A DNA stretch of 64,000 nucleotides. Origin: Granulicella mallensis (GTDB taxonomy: Bacteria; Acidobacteriota; Terriglobia; Terriglobales; Acidobacteriaceae). Positions 1 to 9,026 of the stretch are shown one piece after another. The stretch covers positions 24,430-88,429 of the forward strand of contig NZ_JACHIO010000027.1 in assembly GCF_014203225.1 (NCBI RefSeq). Reading direction: 5' to 3'. Both the position numbers and the translations under genes were made by a program. Within the stretch, counting starts at the first letter, position 1. Every line of letters starts with the position of its first letter. The notes under the pieces are model-generated. The model worked only from the letters and a program-made list of their open reading frames with translations. It had not been told where the DNA came from and did not search any database.

Positions 1-1199
1 CCCGTCAGCCAGTTGCGCAATCCGGGAAGGCGGTACTGTGCGTCGATTGCGACGCGCCTGTCTCCCGGATCGGTCTGGCCGTTGGCCGTGCTGACGGAGA
101 AGAGGCTGTTCAAAAAACTGTGCGTCGTGAAGGGCGCGCCCTTCCCTGCAAAGATCGTGGTTCGTGAGACGCTGAACTCAAAGTCCGGCGTGGGCTTGAA
201 CGAGGCCTTCTCTCCATGAATGAAGGGCTGGTCGCTGAAGGACACACCGGATTGCCCGACAGACACTCCGTCGACATCGATAAATTGCTGGCCCGTAAGC
301 CGTCCCACAAATGCCTGTAAGCGAATCGGACCGAGGAGCCGTCCAGGACCTGGAATCTCAAAGGGACGCACACGGTCGTAGCGCAGCATCGTTAGCGGTG
401 CCGCATTGTTACTCATCAACAGCGGGCCGCCGTTGCCTGGTCCCCACCAGAGACTCTGCTTGCCGAACGTAAATTGGTTATCGTGCAACGTGTAGGAGAC
501 GTACGCCTCGATCACCCTGCCGCCCGTAAAGCCGGTGTGCTGCCCAAGCGCGGCCGTAGGAGTAAAGTCGGCCGCAGCAATCGCTGCATCCGCCGTCGCC
601 GGGGCCTGCGGCGCCAGCGCACTCTGTTGCGCCTCAGCCCGAATGTACGCGGCGAAAGGGCCGTAGGTCGCACGAGCCGTAAGACCGGTGTACGAGTTTT
701 CGCCTTTGCCGTAAGCGCGTCCATAGTCGTTCACGATGGTCTGCGCAGTGTGAAAGCCGTCCGTCAACGGTGTGCCGTGAATAGTCGTGCTGCGAAAGTC
801 GATGGACTCGATGCGCGCTTCCCTGTTGCGCTCGCCATCCTGCCGCCGAAGCTCGGGTGCGAACTCGAGAGACAGGTCCTTCATCAGTCCGAGGATCTGC
901 GGATCGATCTGCTCTTCAAATCCTGCATCGGAGCGCTGTTCCTGGGCCTCGACGATCAGCCGTGCAAAGTCCATGCGCGTCCAGGGACGCAGTCCCACAA
1001 ACGCGGTCTGAATATATCCCGCGGCCGCCAGCCGATCGACAGCCGAGTAAACCCAGCTCTCGATCGGCATATAGGTGGACGCCATGCCCGACGCCTCCAT
1101 CTCTCCACCTGAAGGCGCAGCGGGCTGGACGCGGGTTTGCGCCTGGCCTTGCAGCAACGGGATGAGAGCGAGTAGAAGCATCGTAAGCCTGCGCATCAT
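1..1199 (-). CDS. Capsule assembly Wzi family outer-membrane protein (partial, 3' end off window)
   Basis: Translation of the minus strand gives a signal peptide (MMRRLTMLLLALIPLLQGQA, cleavage likely near residue 20) followed by the helix motif YMPIESWVYSAVDRLAAAGY and then a long beta-rich region with WWGPG followed by GGPLLMSNNAAP. These are hallmarks of the Wzi/capsule assembly family, an outer-membrane beta-barrel that helps anchor or organise surface polysaccharide. About 399 codons are visible and the frame is still open at base 1, so the C-terminal strands and stop are missing. A second ATG follows directly (1196). The start lies 3 bases after the stop of the SLBB export gene, so the two are co-transcribed and probably serve the same polysaccharide system. 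Strong antisense reading frames here are compositional shadows. Confidence 0.8.
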   Translation of the reverse strand, partial: MMRRLTMLLLALIPLLQGQAQTRVQPAAPSGGEMEASGMASTYMPIESWVYSAVDRLAAAGYIQTAFVGLRPWTRMDFARLIVEAQEQRSDAGFEEQIDPQILGLMKDLSLEFAPELRRQDGERNREARIESIDFRSTTIHGTPLTDGFHTAQTIVNDYGRAYGKGENSYTGLTARATYGPFAAYIRAEAQQSALAPQAPATADAAIAAADFTPTAALGQHTGFTGGRVIEAYVSYTLHDNQFTFGKQSLWWGPGNGGPLLMSNNAAPLTMLRYDRVRPFEIPGPGRLLGPIRLQAFVGRLTGQQFIDVDGVSVGQSGVSFSDQPFIHGEKASFKPTPDFEFSVSRTTIFAGKGAPFTTHSFLNSLFSVSTANGQTDPGDRRVAIDAQYRLPGLRNWLT

Positions 1200-1202
1200 G
1201 AG

Positions 1203-4200
1203 TTAGAGAAGCCCTGCAACCGCCGCCGTAATGGCAATGGAGGAACTAAGTTGAGCGACCGTGAGTAAGTTCTGCCAGAAGATAGAGCTGCCGATCACCT
1301 TCTGCGGAACGACGATGACATCACCGGGATTGAGGTGCGTCGAAAGAACGTTGCCGGAGTACCACTCACCCGAGTGCTTGCCGACGACGATTCCATTCGC
1401 GCGAATGATGAAGATCTCGCTCTTGTTGGCAACCCCGTTCACGCCACCAGCCCGACGGAGATACCAACTGGCTTCCTTGCCGGGAACGAAGGTAATCGCC
1501 GAGCCGTTGTAGACCTGCCCGGTGACCAGCACGAAGCCGGGCCGTTTGGGCACGCTCAGCACATCGCCGCGGCGCATCTCGATATCGTCCGGAGTATTGG
1601 CCCAGCTATCGATATCCGCGCTGACATGGATGACCATGCGGCCAACCACAGGCTGCGTGCGCAACTGCTTCAGGATCTCTGTCTGCTGCGCTTGAGCAGC
1701 CTGCAGGATCGCACCCTGGTTCTGCGGATTGAGGCTGGTAGGAACACGTGCCGCGACCGACTGCGACTCGATCTGGCGGATGAGCTCATCTCTACTCTTC
1801 TCCTCCAGCTCCTTGACCCCTGTGCGTATGAGCACCGCGCCATCCGGATAAGCCGTGCCGCGGAAACCGCCTGCGCGACGCAGAACAGAACTCAGTCGTT
1901 CGCCCTCCTGCAGACCATAGCTTCCGGGGTAGGTGACCTCTCCGTTGAGCTTGATGGAAGAGCCGATGTCACTCCATCCGGAGATCTGATGAACAGTCAG
2001 AATGTCGCCGGCCTTCAAGGGAACATCCGCAGTGCGGTCATTGCCCTGCACCGCTGCCCCGATGCCGATAGCCGTACGATCGCTGACGACCTTCTTGCCG
2101 CCCTGAACGGTGTAACTCGTAAGGTCAGCCGACTCAAGCAGAGCATCACGCTTGAATCCACCGGCCATCTTCACCAACTGGGCCGCCGTCATGCCCTCGG
2201 AGAGCGCATATTGACCGGGGCGCAGGACCTCGCCGCGAATGACCACCTGCGGAGAATCAACCTCATATCGTCCGAAGATCCGAATCGTATCGAAGGGCTG
2301 CAGCGTCAGCGTGGAGTTGCCGATCATGGCGTCAGCCACATCGAACTCGATCGTCTCCGCATGCAGGTCCGGCGGAACCAGGCGAATGATATCGCCCTTC
2401 GCCGCAGGCTCCGGCAGCAGGTCCTGATAGCTGTGAATCACATCGCCCAGCTTCATGCCGTCGCGATAGGGATACTTCCCAGGACGAACGACATGCCCCT
2501 CTACATAGATCGCGTGTTCGCTGTACGGAAGAATCGCGCCAACATGAATGCGATCTCCATCCTTGACGTGGAATTCTTTGATGCCTTGACGAGAAGCCTC
2601 AGGCGTATTTGAAGCACCCGCAGCAGCCGGGTCGAGTGTAATCGTCTCGCGCTCCTGGTTCGGCTTGATACGTTCGACCGTAATGTGGTCCAGAGCTGCC
2701 GCCACGGTCGCGCCGCCTGCGTCATCCAGCATCTCCGCCAGCGTGGAGTCAGGTTTCGCTCCATCGGCGGCGATCTTCATCTCGTAGATCGCGGGCCGCT
2801 TCACCATGCCGTAGATAGCGACCTCGGCTCCTGCAGGAGGAATCAGCAGGGTATCGCCCGACTCCAGCCGCTCACCATCGATCCGCACACCATGCAGCAA
2901 GAAGTCATAGAGGTCGACATCGTTGACCAGCTTCCCACCACGATAGTGGCGCACCGTGCGCAGAGAACCAACAGAGGTCGGCCCACCGGCTGCATACAAA
3001 GCATTCAGAGGCGTCGAGAGCGAACTCAGGTCATAAGCGCCAGGCCGCTGTACATCGCCGACAACATAGACCCTCAGCGTGCGCAGACGCGCAACCGTCA
3101 CATCGATGCGCGCATCGCGGAACTGGCTCTTCAGCGCGCTCTGAATCGAGGCCTGCGCATGCTCCAGCGTCATGCCGGCGACGACAAGTGCTCCGGCTTC
3201 CGGCAGGATGATCTTGCCTTCGCGATCGACAACGCGCGTAAGGCTCTGCGAGAGACCGCCCCAGAGATTGATCGTGAGCCCATCGCCCGGACCGAGCACA
3301 TAGTCAGGGCCTACTGGAAGATCGAGCGGCACCGTGGTCTGGCCGCCGCTCGCACGCATGGCAGTCGAGTTAGCGCGGTTGAGAAAGACATCGGAGCCGA
3401 AGCGCCTGAGCTTCGTATCATCCTGCGGGATCTGCGTGTAAAGATCGCGCATGGCGAGAAGATTGTAGGGTGCAGGAACACGCAGAACCGCAGGCGCATC
3501 GGTAATATTGCGACGCCTGTCGAGTGGGCCGGTCCTCTGCGCCATCGTTGAACCGGAGCTTGTACTGCTGATGGAAGTGGAAGAAGAAGTACTATCCGTC
3601 GTCGGACTCGTCGGGAAGGCGCCGCTCCCAAGACCTGCTCCCGGCAACGTGGCAAGCGAGTCAAGGCCGGGCGTGGAGCGCTGATCGACATCCGCGCCCG
3701 CCAGCGAACGATGCAGATCGTCCTCCGAGATATAGCCGCGCGAAAGCATCCACTGCGTAATGCTCGCGCGCAGGCTGGGGCTGGTGGCAATCTGCCGGTA
3801 CAGCATATCGTCCGTGATTGAATCGGCCTGAACCGCGGTTCCCTGCTGCTGAAGCTGATCGGCGATCAGCTGCTTCAGCTCCGGAACCAGCTCCGGCCGC
3901 TGCTGAAGAATGTCGTCGATCTCGGCAGCCGTCAGAGAGTCGTGCGAAGTGAGGCTGCTGCTGGAACCCAGGCCTGTACTGAGGTCCGTACTCGAAGCTC
4001 CCATCGTGTTCTGGGTATCGGTAGAGTCGGAGTCCGTGGCGTCCGAGGAAGAAGCGGAAGATCCCAGACCCAATCCCAGACCGAATCCCGTACCCGTCGA
4101 GGAGGACGAGGACGATCCCGCCGTACCATCCGTGGGTGGCGCGCCAGTCGGCGTGGAGGGCTGCTGTTGAGCCTGCAGCAAGCCGCACATTGCGGCAAAC

Positions 4201-4265
4201 ACGGTTAGGCACAGCATCAGATTGCGGCTGCGGCGTACCCATCGAACTGTCGTTTGCTTCGTCAT
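1203..4265 (-). CDS. Polysaccharide export protein with multiple SLBB domains (Wza/OPX type)
   Basis: A 1020-residue exported protein. Residues 1-32 form a signal peptide ending LLQAQ. Residues 33-245 are a low-complexity Ser/Thr/Gly-rich tract with a short predicted helical segment (about 110-190). The polysaccharide export domain lies near 318-395 (DYVLGPGDGLTINLWG). It is followed by at least five SLBB beta-grasp repeats recognisable by VVGDVQRPGAY, IYVEGHVVRPGKY, VVIRGEVLRPGQY, IKLNGEVTYPGSY and VLVTGQVYNGSA. The C terminus ends in a hydrophobic segment. OPX proteins form the outer-membrane/periplasmic channel for capsule or exopolysaccharide. At about three times the length of E. coli Wza this belongs to the long multi-SLBB type. 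The downstream Wzi gene supports a capsule role; polymerase, flippase and tyrosine kinase genes are not in the window. Confidence 0.88.
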   Translation of the reverse strand: MTKQTTVRWVRRSRNLMLCLTVFAAMCGLLQAQQQPSTPTGAPPTDGTAGSSSSSSTGTGFGLGLGLGSSASSSDATDSDSTDTQNTMGASSTDLSTGLGSSSSLTSHDSLTAAEIDDILQQRPELVPELKQLIADQLQQQGTAVQADSITDDMLYRQIATSPSLRASITQWMLSRGYISEDDLHRSLAGADVDQRSTPGLDSLATLPGAGLGSGAFPTSPTTDSTSSSTSISSTSSGSTMAQRTGPLDRRRNITDAPAVLRVPAPYNLLAMRDLYTQIPQDDTKLRRFGSDVFLNRANSTAMRASGGQTTVPLDLPVGPDYVLGPGDGLTINLWGGLSQSLTRVVDREGKIILPEAGALVVAGMTLEHAQASIQSALKSQFRDARIDVTVARLRTLRVYVVGDVQRPGAYDLSSLSTPLNALYAAGGPTSVGSLRTVRHYRGGKLVNDVDLYDFLLHGVRIDGERLESGDTLLIPPAGAEVAIYGMVKRPAIYEMKIAADGAKPDSTLAEMLDDAGGATVAAALDHITVERIKPNQERETITLDPAAAGASNTPEASRQGIKEFHVKDGDRIHVGAILPYSEHAIYVEGHVVRPGKYPYRDGMKLGDVIHSYQDLLPEPAAKGDIIRLVPPDLHAETIEFDVADAMIGNSTLTLQPFDTIRIFGRYEVDSPQVVIRGEVLRPGQYALSEGMTAAQLVKMAGGFKRDALLESADLTSYTVQGGKKVVSDRTAIGIGAAVQGNDRTADVPLKAGDILTVHQISGWSDIGSSIKLNGEVTYPGSYGLQEGERLSSVLRRAGGFRGTAYPDGAVLIRTGVKELEEKSRDELIRQIESQSVAARVPTSLNPQNQGAILQAAQAQQTEILKQLRTQPVVGRMVIHVSADIDSWANTPDDIEMRRGDVLSVPKRPGFVLVTGQVYNGSAITFVPGKEASWYLRRAGGVNGVANKSEIFIIRANGIVVGKHSGEWYSGNVLSTHLNPGDVIVVPQKVIGSSIFWQNLLTVAQLSSSIAITAAVAGLL

Positions 4266-4309
4266 AGGATCAACTTTTGAGATCAGGATGCGATCGAGAA
4301 TCAGGACCC

Positions 4310-4341
4310 GCGGGGATGGCTGCTACAGCAGCCATCCCCGC
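4310..4341. terminator. Strong hairpin between the cytochrome operon and the SLBB gene
   Basis: A perfect 14-bp stem (GCGGGGATGGCTGC paired with GCAGCCATCCCCGC, loop TACA) lies 9 bases past the cytochrome stop and 45 bases upstream of the SLBB start. It probably ends the cupredoxin-cytochrome transcript. There is no clear U-run on the minus strand, so termination efficiency is uncertain. Confidence 0.55.
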
Positions 4342-4350
4342 CTTTGTTAG

Positions 4351-4836
4351 TTAGTGCGAATACATCTCAGGCTCGCCGGCACTTCCGGCGGGCGGCAGAT
4401 GGCGAAGAAAGAGGACGATGGACCAGATCTCGTCATCGCTGAGCGTGCCCTTGGAAGCAGGCATGCCAGAGGGAGAGAGACCGTTGTCGATGACCCACTT
4501 CAACTGTCCGTCGGTGTAGCTCTGGACCTCAGGCGCAGTCAGTGGAGGAAGCGGAGGCGACATTCTGTCCGCGAATGGAACACCGGTGTTCTGACCATCC
4601 ATCCCGTGGCAGGCGACGCAATAGTGTCCGAAGGCTTCCTTGCCAGTCGCAAGATTGTCGGCCGTGTAAGGAATGGGGTTCTTCTCGGACTTATTGCCCA
4701 CCGTCACGTGATGCTTGGTGGCCACAACGATGCTCTTTTCCAGCTTCGACGGCGTACCAACCTTGCAGCCGCCAACCAGGGACACAGCGCCCAGAAGCGC
4801 TGTGCCCGACAAAGCGATAGAGAGAAGTCGCCGCAT
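4351..4836 (-). CDS. Cytochrome c lipoprotein (single heme)
   Basis: A 161-residue lipoprotein: MRRLLSIALSGTALLGAVSL then a VGGC lipobox with Cys24. One CVACH heme-binding motif sits at residues 73-77, and a Met in SPSGMPA near residue 126 is the likely second axial ligand, followed by the class I C-terminal helix (DDEIWSIVLFLRHLP). It should be a periplasm-facing, membrane-anchored electron carrier. A longer frame runs upstream, but the ATG chosen gives the lipoprotein signal and starts 2 bases after the stop of the CuA-type gene. The pair therefore looks translationally coupled and may pass electrons between copper and heme centres. No terminal oxidase genes are adjacent, so the partner enzyme is unknown. 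Confidence 0.85.
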   Translation of the reverse strand: MRRLLSIALSGTALLGAVSLVGGCKVGTPSKLEKSIVVATKHHVTVGNKSEKNPIPYTADNLATGKEAFGHYCVACHGMDGQNTGVPFADRMSPPLPPLTAPEVQSYTDGQLKWVIDNGLSPSGMPASKGTLSDDEIWSIVLFLRHLPPAGSAGEPEMYSH

Positions 4837-4838
4837 GA

Positions 4839-5204
4839 TTACTCCGTCACGTGCAGCGTCATCTTCATGCCGCCGTGGCCCGATCCGCAGAACACAGAGC
4901 ACTGCCCGACAAACGTGCCTGTCTGCGTCGGGGTGAAGTTGATCTCTTTGGTCTCACCCTTCTTGGAAGCGACCACGAGGTTGAGTTCCTTGAACTTGAC
5001 GCCGTGCGATACATCCTGGCTGGTGAAGGCGATGACAACCGGAACACCCTTCTTGAGGGTGATGTCCCCGGGGGTAAAGTCAAAGCGCTTGGCGACGATC
5101 TCGATGCGGCGGGGAGCTTCCTGCGCATTGGAACGATGCGCAAAGAAGAGGACGGTGGCGAGTACGGCAAGGACAAACGATGACGTTAAGGCCTTGAATT
5201 TCAT
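4839..5204 (-). CDS. Periplasmic CuA-type cupredoxin (cytochrome oxidase subunit II-like)
   Basis: 121 residues: signal peptide (about 1-27, ending SNAQ) followed by a single cupredoxin domain. The C-terminal CSVFCGSGHGGM holds the C-x3-C-x3-H-x2-M arrangement of a binuclear CuA site, and the upstream His lies in DVSHGVKF. This is the soluble domain of cytochrome c oxidase subunit II without its two membrane helices, so it is a stand-alone CuA electron-transfer protein or copper carrier. The cytochrome c lipoprotein follows at once. NosZ-type or oxidase subunits are absent nearby, which argues against a complete oxidase locus. An SD-like GGAGAG lies upstream of the ATG. Confidence 0.82.
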   Translation of the reverse strand: MKFKALTSSFVLAVLATVLFFAHRSNAQEAPRRIEIVAKRFDFTPGDITLKKGVPVVIAFTSQDVSHGVKFKELNLVVASKKGETKEINFTPTQTGTFVGQCSVFCGSGHGGMKMTLHVTE

Positions 5205-5341
5205 GAGTTGCTCTCTCCTGTGTTGGGTCGCTCAGGTACAAACTGGGCTTGCAACCTCAAGCTAACAATCCGCACAGAGGGGAGTGTCAGGGCACTGTCA
5301 TCTAAATGTCATTGGTTTGTAAGCGCACCGTTGTCTTTGCT

Positions 5342-5528
5342 TCTGAGATAGGTCCGGGCTTTAGCCCGGACATTCAAAACAGCCAACAAATGGGGCTTCG
5401 GCCCCTGGGATAGGCTCTCCTCACCACAGGAATAAATGCCAAGGGATAGGAAAGCTTGTCCCAGGGGCTAAAGCCCCTTTCACCTTTGCCCATAGCACCC
5501 GGGCTGAAGCCCGGGCCTATCTCAGAGA
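5342..5528. repeat. Composite palindromic extragenic element (family A)
   Basis: The 455-bp gap between two divergent genes holds nested inverted repeats. The outer arms are TCTGAGATAGGTCCGGGC... and its complement ending GGGCCTATCTCAGA. Inside lie GGGGCTTCGGCCCCTGGGA and TCCCAGGGGCTAAAGCCCC. Just outside on the right is GATTCGTCAAACACT, resembling the terminal repeat of the copy at 22726-22999, which shares both arm types. No gene is seen here. The promoters for the flanking divergent genes must lie in the remainder. Confidence 0.8.
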
Positions 5529-5659
5529 CAACAGCAAGAGCATCGCGGTCGATTCGTCAAACACTGCATCTCCCCACTTTCACAGGATTTTGCGGCCACA
5601 GATGCTATTCTTCCCGGAAACAGTGTCTGAGGGTTTTTCGTTCCAAGAGGTGAGGTTGG

Positions 5660-6757
5660 ATGGCGTCACAGGATTGGCATACACCGGAAACAGCGGCCCG
5701 GGCTTCTATCTCAGCTTATGAACTTCGTCCGCTCTCCGTCGGAGAAGTCCTGGACCGAACCTTTTCGATCTATCGGTCAAGGTTCTGGTTATTCGCCGGA
5801 ATCTCCGCCCTGTCGGGATCAGTACAACTGGTCACCCAGGGATTCGGATTATTCATCCATCATCTAGTGCTGGTCCACTACGGGCGCAGCGCAGCGCTGG
5901 TTGGGACCGAGATCGTCAACGTTGCGGCGATCTTCATCTTCCTTCTGGCGACAGCAGTAACGCAGGCAGCCACAGTCTATGCACTTAGCGAGGTCTACCT
6001 GGGACGAATCGCGACCGTCGGCCTGTCGCTCAAGGGCACGATTGGACAATGGTATAGATACCTGGGAATCGCCCTGTGGCAGACAGGGAGCATGATCTGG
6101 GTCGCATTGCTGCTGGTGACGCCCGCCATCGTTCTCTTTGCGATGAAGCTGACTGCTTTTTACTGGCTGGCTATCCTGCTGGCGCTCCTGGCAGGCTTCG
6201 GCGGTCTGGCCTATGGCTTCTATGCCTACCTTCGGAACTCGCTGGGCGTGCAGATCGCTGTGGTCGAGCAGGCGACGGTACGGTCGTCGATGCGCAGAAG
6301 CAAACTTCTTTCCAACGGCGCCAAGGGCCGGGTCTTTCTTGTCCTGCTGATTGCAGCAGGATTGTTCTGGGTAGCAGGCATGATTCAGTTCCCCTTCTTG
6401 ATCCTTATCGGACGCTCCCCGCTCGAAGAACATGTACTGGCGCAAGGCGCGATCCTGCTGGTGAGTTTCTTCGCGCACACGCTGGTCTCTCCCGTGGCAC
6501 TGATCGGGCTGTCTCTGGTCTACTTCGATCAACGGGTGCGCAAGGAAGCCTTCGACCTGCTGATGCTGCTGGGCCCGGAGACCGCGCCGCAGCAGGCCGT
6601 CGTGACGGAGGCAGTCTATCCAGTGGTAGCGTCTCCTCAGGCAGAAGTGGCCTATCCTCAAACAATGTCCGTAACAGATAACGTTGCGCCGGCCCCTCCG
6701 GCAACCGTCATAAGCGAAGAGGATGCAGGCCAAATTGGCGATGCAACGAAACTCTAA
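5660..6757 (+). CDS. Polytopic membrane protein, glycerophosphodiesterase membrane-domain-like
   Basis: 365 residues. The N-terminal RPLSVGEVLDRTFSIYRSRF is typical of the membrane-domain family often labelled glycerophosphoryl diester phosphodiesterase membrane region. About six hydrophobic helices follow between residues 45 and 295, then a hydrophilic Pro/Ala/Val-rich tail of about 65 residues. No catalytic residues for a phosphodiesterase are visible, so the name describes only the membrane fold. It opens the MoxR cluster and overlaps the next gene by 35 bases, which points to co-translation. A GAGGTGAGG stretch precedes the ATG. A role as membrane partner of the DUF4129/MoxR proteins is inferred from position only. 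Confidence 0.7.
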   Translation: MASQDWHTPETAARASISAYELRPLSVGEVLDRTFSIYRSRFWLFAGISALSGSVQLVTQGFGLFIHHLVLVHYGRSAALVGTEIVNVAAIFIFLLATAVTQAATVYALSEVYLGRIATVGLSLKGTIGQWYRYLGIALWQTGSMIWVALLLVTPAIVLFAMKLTAFYWLAILLALLAGFGGLAYGFYAYLRNSLGVQIAVVEQATVRSSMRRSKLLSNGAKGRVFLVLLIAAGLFWVAGMIQFPFLILIGRSPLEEHVLAQGAILLVSFFAHTLVSPVALIGLSLVYFDQRVRKEAFDLLMLLGPETAPQQAVVTEAVYPVVASPQAEVAYPQTMSVTDNVAPAPPATVISEEDAGQIGDATKL

Positions 6758-7766
6758 AAATCTAACCAGGAACGCGGCTTTCGCAGCATCGCTGGCTCTC
6801 TGCGCAGCCACAGCGATGGCCGCACCTGCGCTCAGAAGCGTCTCTCCGGCACAGCTTCGTTCCGATATCTCGCAGCTTCAGAGCCTGGTCTCCGCCTGCG
6901 CGTCTCAGTCAGCCTCGTGCGACAACGCCAAGGTCGTGAGCGACGAACAGATCGGCGATCCCGCCCACCCCGGCGGCTTTGAGATGCATTGGGATTGGCT
7001 GCGAACCGCCCTCAACGACGCAAAGACCGCTAAGCCGGAAGACCGTAAAGTTCTACTGCACGATGCCGCCGCTCAACTCGACGAGCTGGCCCAGGACGAA
7101 ACCTCCCCGAACGGCACCCCTGCAAACGAGTTCGACAAAGCCCGGACCCAGACCAACAACATACTTTCCAGGCCGGAGTTCCAGGGAGACGACGGGCCTA
7201 CCTGGTGGGAGCGCCAGAAGACCAAACTGCTCTACGGGCTGGAACGAATCTTTGAAGGCGTCTCCCGTATCGGCTCCGCCGCCCCCTGGCTTGGCACGCT
7301 GCTGGAGTGGCTGCTGTTTACCTCCGCAGCAGGCCTGCTGCTCTTCTTCGTGCTGCGGGGTCTGGCCCGGCAGAGACTGCGCGTCGCCCTGGGCGAGGGC
7401 GCGACAAAAGCCACAGCCTGGGACCGCGAAGCCACGGACTGGGCAAAGATGGCCGAAGCCCACGCCGCTAAACACGAGTGGCGCGAGGCCGTGCACTGCC
7501 TCTATTGGGCCGCTATCGTGTCGCTGGAGTCGCGACGCGCCTGGACGCATAACCCCACGCGCACTCCCAGAGAGTACGTTCGTCTGCTGAAGCCGGGGTC
7601 TCCGCAGCAGCAGGGACTTCGTGGTCTGACCCAGATCTTCGAACGCGTCTGGTACGGCCTTCGCGAGGCCGACGGTGAAGAATACAGCCGCGTCCGCGCG
7701 CTCTACGACAACCTTGCCGCCAACGAGATCGGTTCCTCTGCCGCCACTCCCGGGGAGGCAGCATGA
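6723..7766 (+). CDS. DUF4129 domain membrane protein
   Basis: 347 residues: signal peptide or N-terminal anchor (about 10-35, ending AMAAP), a periplasmic region of about 160 residues, one membrane helix near 195-217 (LLEWLLFTSAAGLLLFFVL), and a cytoplasmic C-terminal DUF4129 domain (WREAVHCLYWAAIVSLESRR ... TPREYVRLL ... FERVWYG). This domain is a constant neighbour of MoxR-DUF58 systems, though its molecular role is not established. A second ATG six codons in is an alternative start. It overlaps DUF4350 by 4 bases (ATGA). Confidence 0.8.
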   Translation: MQAKLAMQRNSKNLTRNAAFAASLALCAATAMAAPALRSVSPAQLRSDISQLQSLVSACASQSASCDNAKVVSDEQIGDPAHPGGFEMHWDWLRTALNDAKTAKPEDRKVLLHDAAAQLDELAQDETSPNGTPANEFDKARTQTNNILSRPEFQGDDGPTWWERQKTKLLYGLERIFEGVSRIGSAAPWLGTLLEWLLFTSAAGLLLFFVLRGLARQRLRVALGEGATKATAWDREATDWAKMAEAHAAKHEWREAVHCLYWAAIVSLESRRAWTHNPTRTPREYVRLLKPGSPQQQGLRGLTQIFERVWYGLREADGEEYSRVRALYDNLAANEIGSSAATPGEAA

Positions 7767-8980
7767 ACCTGGGCGAAGGAAAAAGCGACCGTAAGCTGCT
7801 GCTGATCCTCACCGGCATCATGGTCGCGCTGATCGTGGGAGTCAGCATCCTGTCGCCCACGACTGCGGACAAAGACCCGCGTCCAACCAGCTACAACGCC
7901 GCTCCCGGCGGAGCCAAAGCCGCCTACCTGGTCCTCGAAGATCTCACGCACTCCCAGGGACGGTCCATCTCGCGCTGGAAGCAGCCCCTGCATGAGCTTG
8001 CCAATCTGCAGGCTGACCGCACAACGCTAATCCTGGCAGAGCCTCGTTATGCCGCGACCGACAGAAATACGTTTGCCGCGGACATCAAGAGCTTTCTGGA
8101 GCGCGGCGGGCACGTTCTCACGACCGATTCCGCCGGCGCTCTGCTGCTGCCGGGCGGAGCCGTCAAGCCTCGCGGCATGCTGCGCGGAGGATTGTGCGAA
8201 AGCACTCCCGAAGGCCCCGGAGCCCTTGCCCGCAGCGGCCAGGTGGAGTTCGACGAGCACGATCAATGGGACGGCGAAGGACCGCAGTATCGTGTGCAGC
8301 AACGCTGCGGCGCAGACGCCGTCGTCGTGAGCTACGCCGTCGGCAAGGGCGAGGCCCTATGGTGGACCTCCGCCTCGCCACTGAGCAACAGCGGGCTCAA
8401 GCACGATGCCAATCTGCGGCTGCTGCTGGCCAGTGTCGGTGAAGGGCGCGATGTGGTCTTCGACGAATCGCTGCACGAAGAGATCATTCCCTCCCTGTGG
8501 GACACGGCCAGGGGCCTTCCCCTGGGCTGGCTTTCCTTACAGGCGATAGCCCTGTTCGTCCTGCTGGTGTTGAGCTTCAGCCGCAGGCGCGGTCCACTGC
8601 GGATGCCGGTCACTCTCCCGCGCAGTTCGCCGGTGGAGTTCGCCGAGTCCATGGGCGATCTCTACGAAAAGGGCCGAGCCACCAGCGCGGCCACCGAAGC
8701 CGCTCGCCGCAGGCTGCTGCGCGTGCTGACGCGTGAGGCGGGAGTCTCACAGGCTGCGGTACAGCAAGGCCCGGAGGCTATCGCCGAGGCACTGCAGACG
8801 CGCCTCGGAAACGAGGTCAAAACTTTAGCGGCGACGATTGCCGCACATCTGCGCGATGCGGAAGATGTGCGGAGAACATCCATCTCGGCCCACAGCGCCC
8901 TGACACTGGTCCAGGCTCTAAACGGAGACGCCGAAGCCGTACGGGCGAAGCTCCGAGTCGGAGAGCGGGCGATCGCATGA
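7763..8980 (+). CDS. DUF4350 domain membrane protein
   Basis: 405 residues. A membrane helix at about 11-31 leads to an exported domain (SYNAAPGGAKAAYLVLEDL ... FLERGGHVLTTDSAGALLLPGG) of the DUF4350 type, which resembles a glutamine-amidotransferase-like fold. A second helix (about 250-268) is followed by Arg-rich SRRRGPLRMP and a cytoplasmic helical tail. Its start overlaps the DUF4129 stop by 4 bases and MoxR begins 46 bases downstream. The set DUF4129-DUF4350-MoxR-DUF58 is a recurrent gene order across several phyla. Function unknown; probably part of a membrane complex remodelled by the MoxR ATPase. Confidence 0.78.
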   Translation: MNLGEGKSDRKLLLILTGIMVALIVGVSILSPTTADKDPRPTSYNAAPGGAKAAYLVLEDLTHSQGRSISRWKQPLHELANLQADRTTLILAEPRYAATDRNTFAADIKSFLERGGHVLTTDSAGALLLPGGAVKPRGMLRGGLCESTPEGPGALARSGQVEFDEHDQWDGEGPQYRVQQRCGADAVVVSYAVGKGEALWWTSASPLSNSGLKHDANLRLLLASVGEGRDVVFDESLHEEIIPSLWDTARGLPLGWLSLQAIALFVLLVLSFSRRRGPLRMPVTLPRSSPVEFAESMGDLYEKGRATSAATEAARRRLLRVLTREAGVSQAAVQQGPEAIAEALQTRLGNEVKTLAATIAAHLRDAEDVRRTSISAHSALTLVQALNGDAEAVRAKLRVGERAIA

Positions 8981-9026
8981 ACAGAATCAAGATGCAATTT
9001 AAAGAATTTCGTACACGGAGACCGGA

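Noticed and set aside
474..1112. A 212-codon plus-strand frame near the left edge
   Set aside because: It lies wholly antisense to the Wzi-like frame, which shows a signal peptide and family motifs.
1335..2612. A 425-codon plus-strand frame opposite the SLBB gene
   Set aside because: Shadow of the RNY-type codon pattern. The translation is Arg/His-rich without a domain, and the opposite frame has clear SLBB motifs.
5342..5653. A 65-codon frame leading to the gene at 5660
   Set aside because: It is made of the family A repeat and a leader, with no SD and no similarity.
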